Shown: positions 41,100-51,264, numbered from the stretch's first letter. The stretch is 64,000 bases of DNA from JADGOV01 sp963814355 (GCA_963814355.1 CAWFCZ010000005.1:1-64000); one strand, 5' to 3'. Numbers and translations are program-made. The notes: generated by a model not told the origin, from the letters alone.

Positions 41100-41275
41100 G
41101 AGCGCGAGAGTACGACCCCACCAAGTTCCTCGGCGATCGCGGTCCGGGCGCTGGCCGAAACGACTCGCGGCGATCCGGCGTTTGACGGCTGCCACGCGTT
41201 CGCATCCGGGAGGCTGGGACACTGAAGACTGCGGCCGTCGACGATGAGGGTCGCAGGAGCAGGGAGGGTCTCATC

Positions 41276-42760
41276 ATGACCGGAAACTTGGCTGGCATTC
41301 TCACCGACACCGCAGCGCGCTATCCCGACCGGCCCGCGGTCAAGCTCGGCGACACGACGCTGAGCTACGCCCGACTCGACGCTGCCGTGGCCCGCTGCGC
41401 CGGAATGTTGCGCCGACTCGGCGTGCAACCGGGCGACCGGGTCGGCGTCATGCTGCCGAACGTGCCGTACTTCCCGATCACCTACTACGCCATCCTGCGG
41501 ATCGGGGCGGTCGTGGTGCCGATGAACGTTCTGCTCAAGGGCCGCGAAACGTCGTTCTACCTCACCGACTCGGGCGCCAAGGTCATCTTCGCCTGGATGG
41601 GTTTCGCGGATGCCGCCAAGGTAGGCGCCCAGGCGGCCGGCGCCGAACTCGTGGTGGTGACACCGGGAGAGTTCGACAAACTGCTCGCCGGCGAGGAGCC
41701 GGTCGCCGACGAGGTCGAGCGGGACGCCTCGGACACCGCGGTGATTCTCTACACCAGCGGCACCACCGGTACGCCGAAAGGCGCCGAGCTGACCCACGCG
41801 AACATGGCCAGTAACGCGGCAACCACCGCGAAGCTCGTCAGTGCCACGCCCGAGGACCGCTTCCTCGGCGCCCTGCCGCTCTTCCACTCCTTTGGACAGA
41901 CTGCCTCGATGAACCTGGCGATCTCGGTGGGCGCGACGCTCAGCCTGCTGCCGAAGTTCAGCGCCAAGGAATGCCTGGAGATTGTCCAGAGCGACCGGAT
42001 CACCATCTTCCTCGGCGTGCCGACGATGTACGTAGGCCTGGTCGGCTACCCCGATGCCGAGCAGTACGACGTCTCCTCGCTGAGGCTGTGCATCTCCGGC
42101 GGGGCGGCCATCCCGGTCGAGGTGCTGCGCGGCTTCGAGAAGCGGTACGGCGCCGCGATCCTCGAGGGCTACGGGCTGTCCGAAACCAGCCCGGTCGCCT
42201 CGTTCAACCACCCGGACCGGGAGCGCAAGGCCGGCTCGATCGGCACCCCGATCGCCGGCGTGGAGATGAAGCTCATCGACGAGGAGGGCAACGAGGTACC
42301 GCAGGGCGAGGTCGGCGAGATCTGCATTCGCGGTGAGAACGTGATGAAGGGGTACTGGGATCGCCCCGACGCCACCGCGGCGGTGATGAAGGACGGCTGG
42401 TTCGCCACCGGCGACATGGCCCGAACCGACGAGGAGGGCTACTACTTCATCGTCGACCGCAAGAAGGACATGATCATCCGGGCCGGCTACAACGTGTACC
42501 CGCGGGAGATCGAGGAGGTGCTGTACGAGCACCCGGCGGTCGCCGAGGCCGCCGTGGTCGGCACGCCGCATCCGGAGTTCGGCGAGGAGGTCGCGGCCGT
42601 CGTGGTCCTCAAGGAGGGCGCCACCGCCACCCCCGAGGAGCTGCGGGACCACGTCAAGGCCCAGGTGGCAGCGTACAAATACCCGCGCCGGGTCATCCTG
42701 GCCGACGAGTTGCCGCACGGGCCGACCGGAAAGGTGCTCAAGCGCGACATCAAGATTTAG
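41276..42760 (+). CDS. Long-chain fatty acid-CoA ligase
   Basis: AMP-forming acyl-CoA synthetase of 494 aa that activates fatty acids for beta-oxidation or lipid synthesis. The ATP loop is YTSGTTGTPKGAELTH, A5 is GYGLSETSPVASFN, A7 is GWFATGDMARTDEEGYY, and the C-terminal catalytic Lys is in GPTGKVLKRDI. ATG 41276 has GGGAGG about 8 bases upstream. The following genes are on the other strand, so it is likely monocistronic. Confidence 0.93.
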   Translation: MTGNLAGILTDTAARYPDRPAVKLGDTTLSYARLDAAVARCAGMLRRLGVQPGDRVGVMLPNVPYFPITYYAILRIGAVVVPMNVLLKGRETSFYLTDSGAKVIFAWMGFADAAKVGAQAAGAELVVVTPGEFDKLLAGEEPVADEVERDASDTAVILYTSGTTGTPKGAELTHANMASNAATTAKLVSATPEDRFLGALPLFHSFGQTASMNLAISVGATLSLLPKFSAKECLEIVQSDRITIFLGVPTMYVGLVGYPDAEQYDVSSLRLCISGGAAIPVEVLRGFEKRYGAAILEGYGLSETSPVASFNHPDRERKAGSIGTPIAGVEMKLIDEEGNEVPQGEVGEICIRGENVMKGYWDRPDATAAVMKDGWFATGDMARTDEEGYYFIVDRKKDMIIRAGYNVYPREIEEVLYEHPAVAEAAVVGTPHPEFGEEVAAVVVLKEGATATPEELRDHVKAQVAAYKYPRRVILADELPHGPTGKVLKRDIKI

Positions 42761-42796
42761 CCACCGGCCCGGCCCGTGGGCCTCGCTTCCTGAGCC

Positions 42797-43543
42797 TCAG
42801 ATCGGGATGGACACCACCTGGAACGCCTCGGCGAGCCGGCCCGCGGGCAGGCCGGCCGCTTGGGCGTTGCCCGCCGCCCAAGCCCGCAGCCGGCCCTCCA
42901 GGTCGTCCATGTGGGCGGTCTGCGAGACGTGTGCTTGCAGTGCCGCGACCTTGCGGTCGAAGACGTCGGTGATGTCGACGTAGTGCTCGGTGGTCGGGCT
43001 GCCGCCGATCCACACCTCCGGCACCGACCAGGCGTCCAGATTCTCCTGGGCCAGCAGTTCCGGATGGGCGAAGGGGTTGCGGGCGTCCGGGTACACCGCG
43101 CACAGCGCCGCCTCGCCGACCGCCCGGTGGTCGGGGTGGCTGGCCGGCATCCGGGCGTAGTTGCGCTCCGGTGACGGGACCAGCATCCGTTGGGGCCGCA
43201 CCCGGCGGATCTCCCGGGAGATGTCCCGGCGCAACTCGGGGGTGACCTCGACCCAGCCGTCGGGATAGCCGAGGAAGATTACGTCGGTCACGCCCAGTTC
43301 GGCCGCCGCCGCGACCTGCTCGGCGCGGCGGATCCGCGGGATTTCCGACCGCGGCACCGAGCGGTCGAAGCCGCCGGCGTCGCCGTCGGTGACGATGCAA
43401 TAGGACACCGCGATTCCGGCCTTGACCCAGCAGGCGACCGTGCCGGCGCTGCCGAAGTCGACGTCGTCGGGGTGGGCCATCACGACCAGCGCGCGCTCCA
43501 CTTCACTGTCGGTCAGCATGGGGTAGCGGGGCAGGGCGAGCAT
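42797..43543 (-). CDS. PIG-L family deacetylase
   Basis: Zinc-dependent deacetylase, 248 aa, of the LmbE/MshB/PIG-L family that removes acetyl groups from N-acetyl-sugars or their conjugates. The zinc motif is VVMAHPDDVDFG, and the second zinc ligand lies in ASHPDHRAVG. IVTDGDAGGFD is typical of the family. ATG 43543 is chosen because the sequence after it (MLALPRYPMLTDSEVE) aligns with known N-termini; ATG 43519 is also possible. Divergent from the UbiA gene by under 50 bases. Confidence 0.88.
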   Translation of the reverse strand: MLALPRYPMLTDSEVERALVVMAHPDDVDFGSAGTVACWVKAGIAVSYCIVTDGDAGGFDRSVPRSEIPRIRRAEQVAAAAELGVTDVIFLGYPDGWVEVTPELRRDISREIRRVRPQRMLVPSPERNYARMPASHPDHRAVGEAALCAVYPDARNPFAHPELLAQENLDAWSVPEVWIGGSPTTEHYVDITDVFDRKVAALQAHVSQTAHMDDLEGRLRAWAAGNAQAAGLPAGRLAEAFQVVSIPI

Positions 43544-43590
43544 CGGGGCATGGGTCCAGTTTCGCACCCATTCCGGCGTACCGTCGAAGC

Positions 43591-44604
43591 ATGGCCACCG
43601 CGGTTGAACCACGTATGAACCGTCTTGCTGCCTGGAAGTACGCCGCCACCACAACCAACCCGCCAGCCGGGCCGATTGACCCGGTCACCCGGTGGATCGT
43701 GGTCAGCCGGGCGGCCGTGCTGCCGATGACGCTGTTCGCCGGGGCGGTCGCCGGGCTGCTGGCGGTCGGGCACCCCGGCTTCGATGGGTTCGACCTGCTG
43801 CTCGCGGCGGTCGGGATCACCGTCGCGCACCTGGCGAACAACTTGATGAACGACCTGTTCGACACCTCCGTCGGCGGTGACACCGCGAACTACCCGCGGG
43901 CGTTGTACGCTCCGCATCCGCTGCTCTCGGGGCTGGTCACCAAGCGGACGCTGTGGGCCGCGATCGGGCTCACCAACGCGGTCGACCTGGTCATCCTGGT
44001 GGTGCTCACCGCGCGCCGCGGCTGGCCGATCGTCGCGTTCGCGCTCGGCGGCTTCCTGCTCTCGGTGGCCTACACCGCGCCGCCGCTGCGGCTGAAGAAG
44101 ATCGGCCTCGGCGAGCCGGACGTGCTGGTGGTGTGGGGGCCGCTGATGGTGGGCGGCACGTTCTACGCGACCACCGGCTCGATCCCGTGGCAGATCTGGC
44201 TCGCTTCGATCCCGTACGGGCTGCTGTGCACCAGTGTGCTGATGGGCAAGCACGTCGACAAGATCTCCTACGACGCCCCGGCAGGCACGCGCACCCTCCC
44301 GGTGCTGATCGGCGACCGCCGCGCCCGGCACCTGACCCTGGCGCTCATGGTGGCGTTCTACCTGCTGGTCGCGGTGTCGGTGGCGGTGAGCGCGCTGCCC
44401 TGGCCGGCCCTGCTGGCGCTCGGGGCGCTGCCGCGGCTGGTCAAGCTGTGGCCGTACTACCTCACGCCGCCGCCGCCCGAGCCGCCGGCGGACTTCCCGG
44501 TGTGGCCGCTGTGGTACGCGGCGATCGCCTTCCTGCACGTCCGGCTGACCGGGCTGCTGCTGGTGATCGGGCTGGCGGTCGCGGCGGTCCTCGGCATCGG
44601 CTGA
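43591..44604 (+). CDS. UbiA family prenyltransferase
   Basis: Integral membrane prenyltransferase, 337 aa with about eight helices. The first diphosphate-binding motif is LANNLMNDLFDTSVGGD, and the second is in MGKHVDKISYDAPAGTR. It attaches a polyprenyl chain to an aromatic or other acceptor, as MenA does in menaquinone synthesis. The acceptor is not predictable, and no quinone-pathway gene is adjacent. Confidence 0.88.
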   Translation: MATAVEPRMNRLAAWKYAATTTNPPAGPIDPVTRWIVVSRAAVLPMTLFAGAVAGLLAVGHPGFDGFDLLLAAVGITVAHLANNLMNDLFDTSVGGDTANYPRALYAPHPLLSGLVTKRTLWAAIGLTNAVDLVILVVLTARRGWPIVAFALGGFLLSVAYTAPPLRLKKIGLGEPDVLVVWGPLMVGGTFYATTGSIPWQIWLASIPYGLLCTSVLMGKHVDKISYDAPAGTRTLPVLIGDRRARHLTLALMVAFYLLVAVSVAVSALPWPALLALGALPRLVKLWPYYLTPPPPEPPADFPVWPLWYAAIAFLHVRLTGLLLVIGLAVAAVLGIG

Positions 44605-44681
44605 CCGGGTGGTCTGGTCCGGGGATCCGGCGGCACCGACTGTGTTCAACATTTGCCGAACGAACGGGCAGGATTGTTGCC

Positions 44682-44882
44682 ATGCCTACATCGATCGGTT
44701 TCCGTCCTACTCCGGACGACGAGCGCATCCTGCGCGAGGCCGGGCAGCCCGGCGAGAGCACCTCGGACACGCTGCGCCGCGCGCTACGACTGTTGGATCA
44801 CGAACGCTGGTCGGCCCAGTTCCGCGCAGACGCAGAGGCGCTCAAGGACGAGGACCTCAACACGGATCCAGAGGCCTGGTGA
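44682..44882 (+). CDS. RHH-type antitoxin of a MazEF-like module
   Basis: Short protein of 66 aa. The N-terminal half (IGFRPTPDDERILREAG, then ESTSDTLRRALRLLDHE) is a ribbon-helix-helix domain and the acidic tail (EALKDEDLNTDPEAW) binds toxin. Its stop overlaps the GTG of the toxin by 4 bases. A GTTC-N10-GAAC repeat about 25 bases upstream may be its operator. The toxin next to it is frameshifted. Confidence 0.8.
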   Translation: MPTSIGFRPTPDDERILREAGQPGESTSDTLRRALRLLDHERWSAQFRADAEALKDEDLNTDPEAW

Positions 44883-45219
44883 TCCGCGGGGCCGTCTATC
44901 GGGTCGACCTGGGTCGCCCGCGCAGCCACGAGCAGGGCGGCAGAAGACTGGGCCTGATCCTCTCCCCGTCGGACTCGCCGTTGTCCGTGGTCACCGTGGT
45001 TCCCTCGTCACCTCCGCCGGCCCATCCGTCCATCGTCCAGAGCTTGAAGTGGCGGGTCGGCTGACGCGCATGCTGGTCGACCAGATCCGCTCGATCGAGG
45101 TGAACTACGTCATCGGCGACCCAGTCGACTCCCTCACGCCGGATCATCTCGGAGAGGTCGAACTCGCGCTGGCCCACTACCTCGGAGTCCAGGACACGAG
45201 CCCACCCCGGCCTTCGTAG
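44879..45219 (+). pseudogene. MazF/PemK toxin with frameshift
   Basis: GTG 44879 opens IRGAVYRVDLGRPRSHEQGG, then LGLILSPSD and VVTVVPSS, the start of a MazF endoribonuclease. This frame ends early at 45064. One base lost near 45011 would continue in the next frame as TSAGPSVHRPELEVAGRLTR, MLVDQIRSIEV and the C-terminal helix ending at 45219. The toxin is thus broken, unless the lesion is a sequencing error. The antitoxin remains intact. Confidence 0.8.
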
Positions 45220-45648
45220 CAGGTGCCCGCTGCGGGATCCCGGTGATGGCCATGCCGTGTGAGGCGATCACGAGCGGAGAACCCGGCGCGTCTCCCAACC
45301 GGCGTGACGCTGGTCGAGATGGCCCTCGACCCAGGCCAGACGTCTCGCCCGGCAGTCGTCGTCGAAGGGCTCGTCTCTGTGCACCTCGTCGAAGCCGAGG
45401 TCCTGGAGAACGGCAAGTATTCCGTCGCCCGCACACAGCATTTTCAGCTTCAGGCCAGTAGTGACACCGACCTGGTCCCGCCCTCGAGATGGCCTTCCGG
45501 AGGACCGAACCACGGATCGAAGTGGCGAGCGGGGTGGGGGCCAACTAATCCGCTGTGGTTCGCAGAAGGTCTGAGCCGGGAGCCGAAGATCGCTGCGTCG
45601 GCCCGTCGTATCCCGCTTCGTCCGCCTCGATCTCGGCGAGCCGGCGCC
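45220..45648. other. Stretch without recognised gene
   Basis: About 430 bases between the broken mazF and the SDR gene. A minus-strand frame (45268-45513) contains LGFDEVHRDEPFDDDCRARR and HLDQRHAGWETRRV, protein-like in composition but of no known family and lacking a ribosome-binding site. It could be another remnant. Nothing else was seen. Confidence 0.35.
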
Positions 45649-46413
45649 CTACTGCGCCTGCTCGGTGGGCCGGATCAGGATCTCGTTGACCGCGACCCGC
45701 CGGTCCCGCGTGATCAGCCAGGTGATCGCGTCGGCGATGTCGACGTCGTGCAGCCGTTCCATGGCGGCGAACCGCGCGCGCATCGACTCTTGCACCTCCG
45801 GCCGGTTGTGGCTAGCGAGTTCGGTGTCCACCGCCCCCGGTTCGACCAGCGACACCCGGACGTGGCGGCCGGTGACCTCCTGGCGCAGGGATTCGCTGAA
45901 CGCGCCGACCGCGTGCTTGGTCGCGTTGTAGACCCCGCTTCCGTTGCGCGGTACGCGCCCGGCGACCGAACTGATGTTGACCAGGTCGGCGACCTGGCGG
46001 GGACTGTCCTGCGCAGCTTTGAGCAGGTGCGGCAGCGCCGCGTGGGTGCAGTACAGCAGCCCGAGCACGTTGAGCTGTACCATGCGCTGCCACTCTTCCA
46101 GCGGCGCGCCCACCACCGGGCCGAGCAGCATCACGCCGGCGTTGTTCACCAGGGTGTCCAGCCGGCCGAACTCGGCGACCGTGCGCTCCACCGCGTCCCG
46201 GGCGGCGGCCTCCACGGTGATGTCGGACTCCAGGACAGCCACCTCGGTTCCGCCGCCGCGCAACTCCTCGGCGAGTGCGTCGAGGCGGTCGCGGCGCCGG
46301 GCCGCCACGGCGACCGCCGCCCCCTGGGCGGCCAGCGCCCGCGCGGTCGCCGCGCCGATCCCCGAACTCGCGCCGGTGATGAGAACTGCGGTGCCGTCCA
46401 GTGGGGCTGTCAT
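45649..46413 (-). CDS. SDR family NAD(P)-dependent oxidoreductase
   Basis: Classical short-chain dehydrogenase, 254 aa. The cofactor loop TGASSGIG is at about 14-21, and AARRRDRLD after the second strand suggests NADP preference. NNAGV, the catalytic Ser in NISSVAG, and Tyr/Lys in YNATKHA are intact. The sequence resembles the YdfG-like or serine 3-dehydrogenase-type branch; the substrate is unknown. Divergent from the helicase gene. Confidence 0.92.
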   Translation of the reverse strand: MTAPLDGTAVLITGASSGIGAATARALAAQGAAVAVAARRRDRLDALAEELRGGGTEVAVLESDITVEAAARDAVERTVAEFGRLDTLVNNAGVMLLGPVVGAPLEEWQRMVQLNVLGLLYCTHAALPHLLKAAQDSPRQVADLVNISSVAGRVPRNGSGVYNATKHAVGAFSESLRQEVTGRHVRVSLVEPGAVDTELASHNRPEVQESMRARFAAMERLHDVDIADAITWLITRDRRVAVNEILIRPTEQAQ

Positions 46414-46522
46414 GACACCAGTCCTACCTCAAATCCGGCCGGGCCGGGAACAGCGGCACACCCGCACCGAGGGCGCGTCGGGCCGGCTTGGGTCGCAGCC
46501 GCGACGTAGGCTCGGCTCACCG

Positions 46523-48827
46523 ATGAACACCCTCTTCGATGACCTCGCCGTGCCGGCCGCCGACCCGGCCGCCGCGCCCGCGGATCGGCCCGCGGACGAC
46601 GAGCCGCGGCGGCCCCGTAACCGCATCGCGGTCGACCCGGCGACGCTGCTGACGGGGCTGAACACCCAGCAGCGGGTGGCGGTGCTGCACGACGGCGGGC
46701 CGCTGCTGATCGTCGCCGGCGCGGGCTCCGGCAAGACCCGGGTGCTCACCCACCGGATCGCGCACCTGATCGGCACCGCCGGGGTGCACCCCGGCGAGGT
46801 CCTGGCGATCACGTTCACCAACAAGGCGGCCGGGGAGATGAAGGAGCGGGTGGCCGCGCTGGTCGGCCCCCGGGCCCGGTCGATGTGGGTGTCCACCTTC
46901 CACTCCGCGTGCGTGCGGAATCCTTCGGGCCGAAGGCAAGCGGTTCGGCTTCACCAGCGGCTTCACCATCTACGACCAGGGCGACTCCCAGCGGCTGATG
47001 ACCCTGGTGGCCCGCGCCCAGGACCTCGACCCCAAGCGTTACCCGCCGCGCTCGCTGTCCGCCCAGGTCAGCACCCTCAAGAACGAGCTGATCGACCACG
47101 AGACGGCCGCCGCCCGGGCCGGGAGCAACCTGGAGCGGACCGTCGCCGCGGCGTACGACCTGTACCAGCGCCGCCTCCGGGAGGCCAACGCGCTGGATTT
47201 CGATGACCTGATCATGACGACGGTGCACCTGCTGCAGGCGTTCCCCGAAGTCGCCGAGAACTACCGGCGCCGGTTCCGGCACGTGCTGGTGGATGAGTAC
47301 CAGGACACCAACCACGCCCAGTACGCGCTGGTCCGCGAACTCGTCGGCTCCGGACCCGGCAAGAGCCGGCTGTGCGTGGTCGGCGACGCGGACCAGTCGA
47401 TCTACGCCTTCCGCGGCGCCACGATCCGCAACATCCTGCAGTTCGAGCAGGACTACCCCGACGCCACGGTGGTGCTGCTGGAGCAGAACTACCGCTCCTC
47501 CCAGACCATCCTGTCCGCGGCCAACGCGGTGATCGCCCGCAATCCCGGCCGCAAGCCGAAACGGCTGTGGACCGACGCCGGCGCCGGCACCCCCATCACG
47601 GCCTACGTCGCCGACGACGAGCACGACGAGGCCGCGTTCGTCGCCGAGGAGATCGACGCGTTGGCCGATGAGGCGGACGTCCGGGCCGCCGACGTCGCGG
47701 TGTTCTACCGGACCAACGCCCAGAGCCGGGTCTTCGAGGAGGTGTTCATCCGGGTCGGCCTGCCTTACAAGGTGGTCGGCGGGGTGCGCTTCTATGAACG
47801 GCGGGAGGTCCGCGACGCACTCGCCTACCTGCGGGTACTGGCCAATCCGGCCGACACCGTGTCGCTGCGCCGGATCCTCAACGTGCCCAAGCGCGGGATC
47901 GGCGACCGGGCGGCCGCCTGCATCGACGCCCTGGCCAACCGCGACCGGATTCCGTTCGCCGCGGCGATGCGGCGCTGCGACGACGCGCCGGGGATCGCCA
48001 CCCGCTCGGCGAAGGCGGTGAACGACTTCGCCGCGCTGCTGGACACCCTCGGCGCCCTGGTGGACGCCGGCACCGGGCCGGCCGACGTGCTGGAGGAGAT
48101 CCTGTCCCGGACCGGGTACCTGGCCGAACTCGCCGCCAGCGTCGACCCGCAGGACGAGGGCCGGGTGGAGAACCTGCACGAGCTGATCGCGGTGGCCCGG
48201 GAGTTCGAGGAGTCCGCCCTTGAGGCGGGCACGCCGGGTACGGTCGGCGACTTCCTGGAGCGGGTCTCGCTCGTCGCCGACGCCGATTCCATCCCGGACG
48301 ACGAAGGCGGCGGCGGGGTGGTCACCCTGATGACCCTGCACACCGCCAAGGGCCTGGAGTTCCCGGTGGTGTTCCTCACCGGTCTGGAGGACGGCGTCTT
48401 CCCGCATCAGCGCGCGCTCGGAGATCCCGCCGAGTTGGAGGAGGAGCGGCGGCTGGCCTACGTCGGTATCACCAGGGCCCGCCAGCGGCTGTACCTCACC
48501 CGGGCGCAGGTCCGCAGTGCCTGGGGCGCCCCGTCGTACAACCCACCGTCCCGGTTTCTCGATGAGATTCCCGACGAGCTGCTTGACTGGCGCCGGATCG
48601 CGGCCACACCGCTGACCGCGCCTACCCGCCCGACGCGGGGGCGAGCCGAACCCAAACCGATCCCACATCTGGTGCCGGGGGACCGGGTGGGGCACGACAC
48701 GTTCGGGATGGGACGGGTCGTGAGTACCGCCGGCTTCGCGGAGAAGACCCAGGCCGAGATCGACTTCGGCGGCGCGGTGGGGGTGAAGCGGCTGCTGTTG
48801 CGGTACGCCCCGATCGAGAAGCTCTAG
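46523..48827 (+). pseudogene. pcrA: PcrA/UvrD superfamily I DNA helicase with one frameshift
   Basis: 3'-5' DNA helicase for repair and replication restart. From ATG 46523 the first frame has LNTQQRVAVLH, Walker A VAGAGSGKTRVL, TFTNKAAGEMKERV and STFHSACVR. At 46919-46920 an extra A shifts the frame; ILRAEGKRFGF continues correctly in the next frame, which runs to 48827. It contains DEYQDTN, GDADQSIYAFRGA, QNYRSSQTIL, TLHTAKGLEFP and the C-terminal PcrA tail. All helicase motifs are otherwise present. PcrA is generally important, so the one-base insertion could be a sequence error. Confidence 0.9.
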
Positions 48828-48872
48828 GTACCCGGCCGGGATTGCGATCTCCCGGGGTGCGAAACTGGGCCC

Positions 48873-49079
48873 GTGCCCAAGTTGGCCACCGCGGCCTGCC
48901 TGCAGCTCTGCCGTTGGTTGCCGGCGGCGGGTGAGTCGCTGGACGGGTTGCCGCTGTTCCGCTGCCGGGGCTGCGGTTCGGAGTGGGTCAGCACCGAGGA
49001 GTGGACCCCGGTCGACGCCGACGGCGGGCAGCACGGCAGCCTGCAGGCGGAGCTGGCTCGCCGGCAAGTAACCGGCTGA
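48873..49079 (+). CDS. Small Cys-containing hypothetical protein
   Basis: Protein of 68 aa from GTG 48873. It has a hydrophobic start (LATAACLQLCRWLPAAG) and a knuckle-like CRGCGSEWVSTEEW, reminiscent of a single zinc ribbon half. I know no family name. It sits between the helicase and a methyltransferase gene in the same direction with short gaps, which supports real expression. Confidence 0.5.
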   Translation: MPKLATAACLQLCRWLPAAGESLDGLPLFRCRGCGSEWVSTEEWTPVDADGGQHGSLQAELARRQVTG

Positions 49080-49103
49080 ACAGGCCCCGGCTACCGTTCG
49101 AGT

Positions 49104-49865
49104 ATGGCTGAGCGGGAGAGGTCGCTGCCGTTCGATCGGGTGGCCGATTCTTACGACGCCACCCGCGGTGGGGACGATCGGGGCGCCCTGGTCGCCGAAG
49201 CGTTGGCGCCGTGGCTGCCGCCCGGGAAGCTGCTGGAGATCGGGGTCGGGACCGGCGTGGTCGCGGGCGGGCTTAAAGCTGTCGGCCGTGACGTGGTCGG
49301 CGTCGACCTCTCCAGGCCCATGCTGGCCCGGGCCCGAGGTCGGCTGGGCGCTCGGGTCGCCCAGGGCGACGCGCAGCGGCTGCCGGTGCGCGATGGCGCG
49401 GTCTCCGCCGTATACGCGGTCTGGGTCCTGCACCTGGTCGCTGATGTCGGTGCCGTGCTCGCCGAATGCGTGCGGGTGATCCGTCCCGGCGGCCGGTGCG
49501 TCCTGGTTCCGGGCCGGTCCGGGCGCAATGCCGGCACGGACGTCGAGGTACTCCTCGACAACATGTGGCAGCGGCTGCGCCCCGCCGGCCGGGCCGACAC
49601 GGTCGATCGCATCCGGTCGCTCGCGGCCGCCGCTGGTCTGCGTGTGGCGGGGCACGCCAGGTTCCATGTGGGGCCAAGGCCGTTCTCCCCCGACGAGTTG
49701 GCGGCCAGGATCGGGGACCGGTCGTACTCCATCCTCTGGGAGATCTCCGAGGACACCTGGGAGACCGAGATCCCGCCGCTGCTGGACCGGATCCGCGCCC
49801 TACCCGAACCGGACCGGCACCGGGCGACCGGCAACGAGTACGACGTGCTGGTCTTCCAGCGCTGA
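49104..49865 (+). CDS. Class I SAM-dependent methyltransferase
   Basis: Methyltransferase of 253 aa. It opens with FDRVADSYDATRGG, the SAM loop is LLEIGVGTGVVAGG, the acidic residue after strand 2 is in GVDLSRPML, and motif IV region is VYAVWVLHLV. This resembles the UbiE/BioC-like group. The substrate is unknown. The gene is 7 bases short of the convergent RsgA gene. Confidence 0.85.
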   Translation: MAERERSLPFDRVADSYDATRGGDDRGALVAEALAPWLPPGKLLEIGVGTGVVAGGLKAVGRDVVGVDLSRPMLARARGRLGARVAQGDAQRLPVRDGAVSAVYAVWVLHLVADVGAVLAECVRVIRPGGRCVLVPGRSGRNAGTDVEVLLDNMWQRLRPAGRADTVDRIRSLAAAAGLRVAGHARFHVGPRPFSPDELAARIGDRSYSILWEISEDTWETEIPPLLDRIRALPEPDRHRATGNEYDVLVFQR

Positions 49866-49871
49866 AGACGG

Positions 49872-50861
49872 TCACCCCCGGCCGCGCGCCCGGTGTTCGC
49901 GAGTGACGCTCCGCCAGCGGCGGTTGCGCTCGGCGCGCAGCCGGGCGTCGCTCTTCGCGGCCTGCCAAGCCAGTTCGCGTTGCAGCCGCCGGTGGCTGTC
50001 CACCCGACGACCGTCCAGTACGCCGGCGTCCACCGCGTGCGCCACCGCGCAGCCCGGTTCGCCGGCATGGCGGCAGTCGGAGAACCGGCAGTCCACGGCG
50101 AGCTCCTCCAGGTCGGCGAAGGCCCGGGCCACGCCGTCGGCATCACCGGCGGCCAGGCCGACGCCGCGCAGCCCCGGTGTGTCGATCAGGGCTCCGCCGC
50201 CCGGGAGGACGACCAGCTCTCGCCAGGTCGTGGTATGCCGTCCCTTGCCGTCGGACCGGATCGGCTGCGTGGCCAGCTCATCCCGGCCGAGCAACAGGTT
50301 GACCAGCGTGGACTTGCCGACCCCGCTGGCGCCGAGCAACGCGCCGGTACGGGCCGGCCGCAGGTAGGAACACAGGCCACCCACCTCACCCGGCGCGGTG
50401 GTGACCACATCGATTCCCGGCGCAGACGCGGCCAGCGCGGCCGGCGTAGCCGCGCTGAGGTCGGCTTTGGTGGCCACCAGCACCGGCGTGGCGCCGGAGC
50501 CCCAGGCCACCGCCAGCAGCCGCTCCAGCCGACGGACCGGCGGCGTGGCGGTGAGCGGGGTACAGATCAGCACGGTATCCACGTTGGCCGCGAGCACCTG
50601 GCCGGTGCTGGCGCCGTTGGGGTCGGCGCGGACCACCGTAGCGCGGCGTGGCAGCACGGCTCCGATCGCGCCGTCGGCCACGGTTACCCAGTCGCCCACA
50701 GCGACCTCCGGGTACGGGGCGGCATACCGCGTGGTGACCTCGCCCGCAGGGGTGGCGATAAGGACACCGCCCCGCTCGGCGCGGACTACCCGGCCGGGGG
50801 TCGGGGCTGAAGCGAGCGCGGTGAGTACGTCGTCATCCGCGCCGAGGTGGCGCAAGAACAC
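49872..50861 (-). CDS. rsgA: Ribosome small-subunit-dependent GTPase A
   Basis: Circularly permuted GTPase for late 30S maturation, 329 aa. The OB-fold N-domain is followed by G4 (TKAD, about 131), then G1 (GASGVGKST, about 177) and G3 (DTPG, about 227), the order typical of this family. The zinc finger is CRFSDCRHAGEPGC with a following His. GTG 50861 gives MFLRHLGADDD, which aligns with known N-termini; a TTG at 50891 with GGAG upstream is an alternative. The longer frame runs into the repeat array and is not coding. Confidence 0.9.
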   Translation of the reverse strand: MFLRHLGADDDVLTALASAPTPGRVVRAERGGVLIATPAGEVTTRYAAPYPEVAVGDWVTVADGAIGAVLPRRATVVRADPNGASTGQVLAANVDTVLICTPLTATPPVRRLERLLAVAWGSGATPVLVATKADLSAATPAALAASAPGIDVVTTAPGEVGGLCSYLRPARTGALLGASGVGKSTLVNLLLGRDELATQPIRSDGKGRHTTTWRELVVLPGGGALIDTPGLRGVGLAAGDADGVARAFADLEELAVDCRFSDCRHAGEPGCAVAHAVDAGVLDGRRVDSHRRLQRELAWQAAKSDARLRAERNRRWRSVTREHRARGRG

Positions 50862-51084
50862 TTCGTTCGAGGCTGAGACTCTGAAGATCAACCCGGACTC
50901 CGGAGGGCTGCGGCCGCCCGGAGAGGTCAGCGAGCGGCGGGAACGGAAGGGACGTGCGCAGGCGTGCAGACGGCGTCCATGCGTCCTCCTTCCGGCCGGT
51001 CGTTCCGCCCCAGCCTGGCGTCTCGGCGGCCGCACGGCAACCGAGTTTTCCGCCCGCAAACGGTCGGCCGGGGTCGGTGGGGGG

Positions 51085-51138
51085 GTGATCCAGGGCTCGG
51101 TGACCACGTTCTGGTGTGGCCGGCTGGGCCTGGATCAC
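51085..51138 (+). repeat. Hairpin repeat, GTGATCCAGG family, copy 4
   Basis: Perfect 10-base arms GTGATCCAGG / CCTGGATCAC, with a variant inner loop containing ACCACG-TTCTGG-TGTGG; 54 bases. Confidence 0.88.
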
Positions 51139-51264
51139 GGCCGGGGGCGTGGTACGTGCGGGGTCGGTCCGGCCGGGTCGTGGTACGTGCGGGGTCGGTC
51201 CGGCTGGGGTCGGTCCGGCCGGGTCGGTCCGGCTGGGGTCGGTCCGGCCGGGGTCGGTGAGGGG

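Noticed and set aside
45259..46509. Long plus-strand frame through the SDR region
   Set aside because: Antisense to the SDR gene with intact catalytic motifs; not coding.
46815..49667. A 950-codon open frame on the minus strand
   Set aside because: It is the antisense of the PcrA helicase and the next genes; composition is Arg/Gly/Pro-rich, without motifs, as expected of shadows in high-GC DNA.
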